Assembly: GCA_031216915.1 (NCBI GenBank)
Contig: CM062292.1
Coordinates: 74,258,956-74,322,955 of the forward strand
DNA length: 64,000 bases
Direction: 5' to 3'
DNA from: Pictodentalium vernedei
Lineage: Eukaryota > Mollusca > Scaphopoda > Dentaliida > Dentaliidae
The translations under genes were made by a program, and so were the position numbers. This document shows, in pieces, positions 1-64,000 of the stretch. The notes beneath the pieces were generated by a model. The model searched no databases. It was given only the letters and a program-made list of their open reading frames with translations, and was not told the origin of the DNA. Position 1 is the stretch's first letter, and each line of letters begins with the position of its first letter.

Positions 1-600
1 TTCTCATCCCAGTGATAACAAAGGAATTTTCGTAAAGATCGGTTCATAAATACAGCCTCTAGCCTGAGCCGTATAGAAGTTGTGTACAAAAAACTGATTA
101 GACCTAATTTTGGTACAAAATGGCCACTGGCAGCCATCTTGAATTTTGGACCGCACCCAGAAACACTTGTTCTCATCCCAAGGTGATAACAAAGGTATCC
201 AAGACGTTTCGTGAAGATCGGTTCATAAATACAGACTCTAGCCCAAGCCGTATTGGCATGTGTACTTACTGTGTGTAAGGAGCACTGAAAAAATCAAAGT
301 TCATCTAATTTGCATAATTTTTGCACGAGAAAAAAACCTGTATTATATGTGATGTATCCCATGGTACTAAACATTCACACAAAAAATTATTCAAATCAGC
401 ATTTTAATATGGAAGTTCTGTGCAAAAATCTGATTGCACCTAATTTTGTACAAAATGGCTGCCATTGGCCATCTTGAATTTCGGACCGGACTCAAAAGCA
501 CTCGTTCTCGTCCCACGGTGATGCCAAAGGTACCCATGAAGTTTCGTAAAGATCGGTTCATAAATATGGCCTCTACCCCGAGCCGTATTGGCATTTGCAG
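1..600 (+). repeat. Truncated HINE-like tandem array
   Basis: Same tandem units as in the element at 27831-29594, with motifs AAGGTGATAACAAAGGTA, GAAGATCGGTTCATAAATAC and CAAAATGG...CCATCTTGAATTT repeated two to three times. It enters from the left edge and is cut by a SINE at 606; the terminal hairpin is missing. Confidence 0.75.
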
Positions 601-605
601 CAAAA

Positions 606-885
606 AAGCAGATTTATTTATTTATTAAGGTTTAATGACACATCAACAGCCAAGGTCATATCGTATTCATCACAGTTTTATGGGTGGAGAAAGCCGGAGT
701 TCCCGGAAAGAACTGCTGAGCAGCTGCCCAACATTGTATCTGTAGCACAGACAGGGTTAGATTGGATGAAGACAAGCACACCATCGGCATGCAGTACACC
801 TTAGTACATAGCGTCGTCATCGTGCCCCCATGGGGACAATCGGGGTGAAGTGCCTTGCCCAATGATACAACCTGGGAGTCCAAAG
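606..885 (-). mobile_element. SINE fragment, diverged
   Basis: Shares the body of the SINE family (tail ATTTATTTATTTATT, GGGTGGAGAAAGCCGGAGTT, GTGAAGTGCCTTGCCCAA), read on the minus strand. The head is lost. The GGGAGTCC next to the break matches the 5S-head subtype rather than the tRNA-head subtype. Confidence 0.8.
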
Positions 886-1612
886 CAAAAAGAAGATAGG
901 TGTAATGGAAACAGATTTAAAAACATGGATTTTAGACCGGTAGTTTGACAAGGATTTTATAGATGGCCATTTATGCTCTCTTTATTTTTAAATAAGATGG
1001 GGAATAGAGGGCATGAGTGATCTCTGCTTCAAAACTAACTTGCTATAACAGCTTCACACTTGTCCAAAATGTCTCTGCTTATTTTATGCCCGAGCTTGGG
1101 TTTTTCAATAGGTTCCAGCAAATATTCAATATAAAAACAATTTGATTCAAAACTCATATTCGCGTAAAATTCAGAGAGCCAAATATGGAATTTTTGAATA
1201 TGGTTAATGAAAACCATGCAGAGGTCTTGAGTTTTTTTTTAACTATAATCCAAATTGATATTTCAACTACATCAAGGCATTCCTTCAACAAAACCATGCC
1301 TTGGTGATGCAGATGAAGTATCTATCAGTCTGGACTTGAATAATAGCAGTTGGAACAAATAAGGTATACACTGCCATTCCACCTTTGTGACATCCCTTCT
1401 GTCAATATGCCATATGGGTTGCAAACAGAAAAGTATGTAATTTTTTATGCATATTTGATGTTAAATATTCATTCTGATTCAAAAATTTTTGATGCATAGC
1501 TGATTCAAGAAGAACTGCTATATTTGAAGGGCCATTGTTATCAGGCCAAGCTATCAAAGTGAGAATTGAACTTGGAAGAGTTAACCGAACTTAAGAACCT
1601 AATTCTATTTAC

Positions 1613-64000
<62,388 letters not shown>

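Larger units (their letters stand above)
1..1612 (-). other. Intron (partial) after the PAH3-start exon
   Basis: Continues off the left edge. Bases 1-600 hold a tandem repeat, 606-885 a SINE. From 886 to 1612 I see nothing beyond AT-rich intron. Confidence 0.8.

Overview
This is animal nuclear DNA with no bacterial or viral layout. It is a 62-kb slice of one protein-coding gene on the minus strand, with introns packed with transposable elements. The gene is the 5' part of SIN3A, the scaffold of the Sin3-HDAC corepressor complex. Nine exons were found by translation, splice signals and reading phase: 63938-63991 (or to the window edge), 59125-59233, 47447-47604, 39494-39818, 34694-34858, 21691-21777, 13964-14104, 6787-6918 and 1613-1702. 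They join in frame. They encode part of the N-terminal region, all of PAH1, a Pro/Gln-rich then Asn/Gln/Ser-rich linker, all of PAH2, the PAH2-PAH3 linker and the very start of PAH3. The start codon lies beyond 64000; the rest of PAH3, the HDAC-interacting region and the stop lie before position 1. No other convincing gene was found.

The repeat content suggests a lophotrochozoan, most likely a mollusc. Evidence is the tandem-repeat elements ending in ACGG-type microsatellites and 3' hairpins (like the bivalve Pearl / Helitron-associated elements), short SINEs with a V-like core, and AT-rich introns of 5-13 kb. The species cannot be named from the sequence.

Repeat layers: (1) Helitron/HINE-like non-autonomous elements with a subterminal inverted repeat, an internal tandem array (units about 145-170 bp) and a 3' hairpin followed by CTAA, at 5448-6496, 7534-8793, 8898-9890, 14219-18491, 14691-16915, 23352-24806, 26098-27320, 27831-29594, 29724-32306, 36007-37003, 38283-38552, 41626-42871 and 59747-61064. 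(2) TTAA-flanked piggyBac-type MITEs built round a perfect hairpin, more than 12 copies. (3) PIF/Harbinger-type MITEs with TWA target duplications, four copies. (4) hAT-type MITEs with 8-bp duplications. (5) pogo-like elements. (6) SINEs that share one body but carry either a tRNA-like or a 5S rRNA-like head. (7) Several isolated near-perfect palindromes. Many are nested, which gives relative insertion orders.

The observations most worth a second look are the seven-unit array of nuclear-receptor half-sites at 7534-8793, the matched arms of the piggyBac-type hairpins, the modular HINE elements, the head-swapping SINE, and the exon at 59125-59233 squeezed between two transposons.
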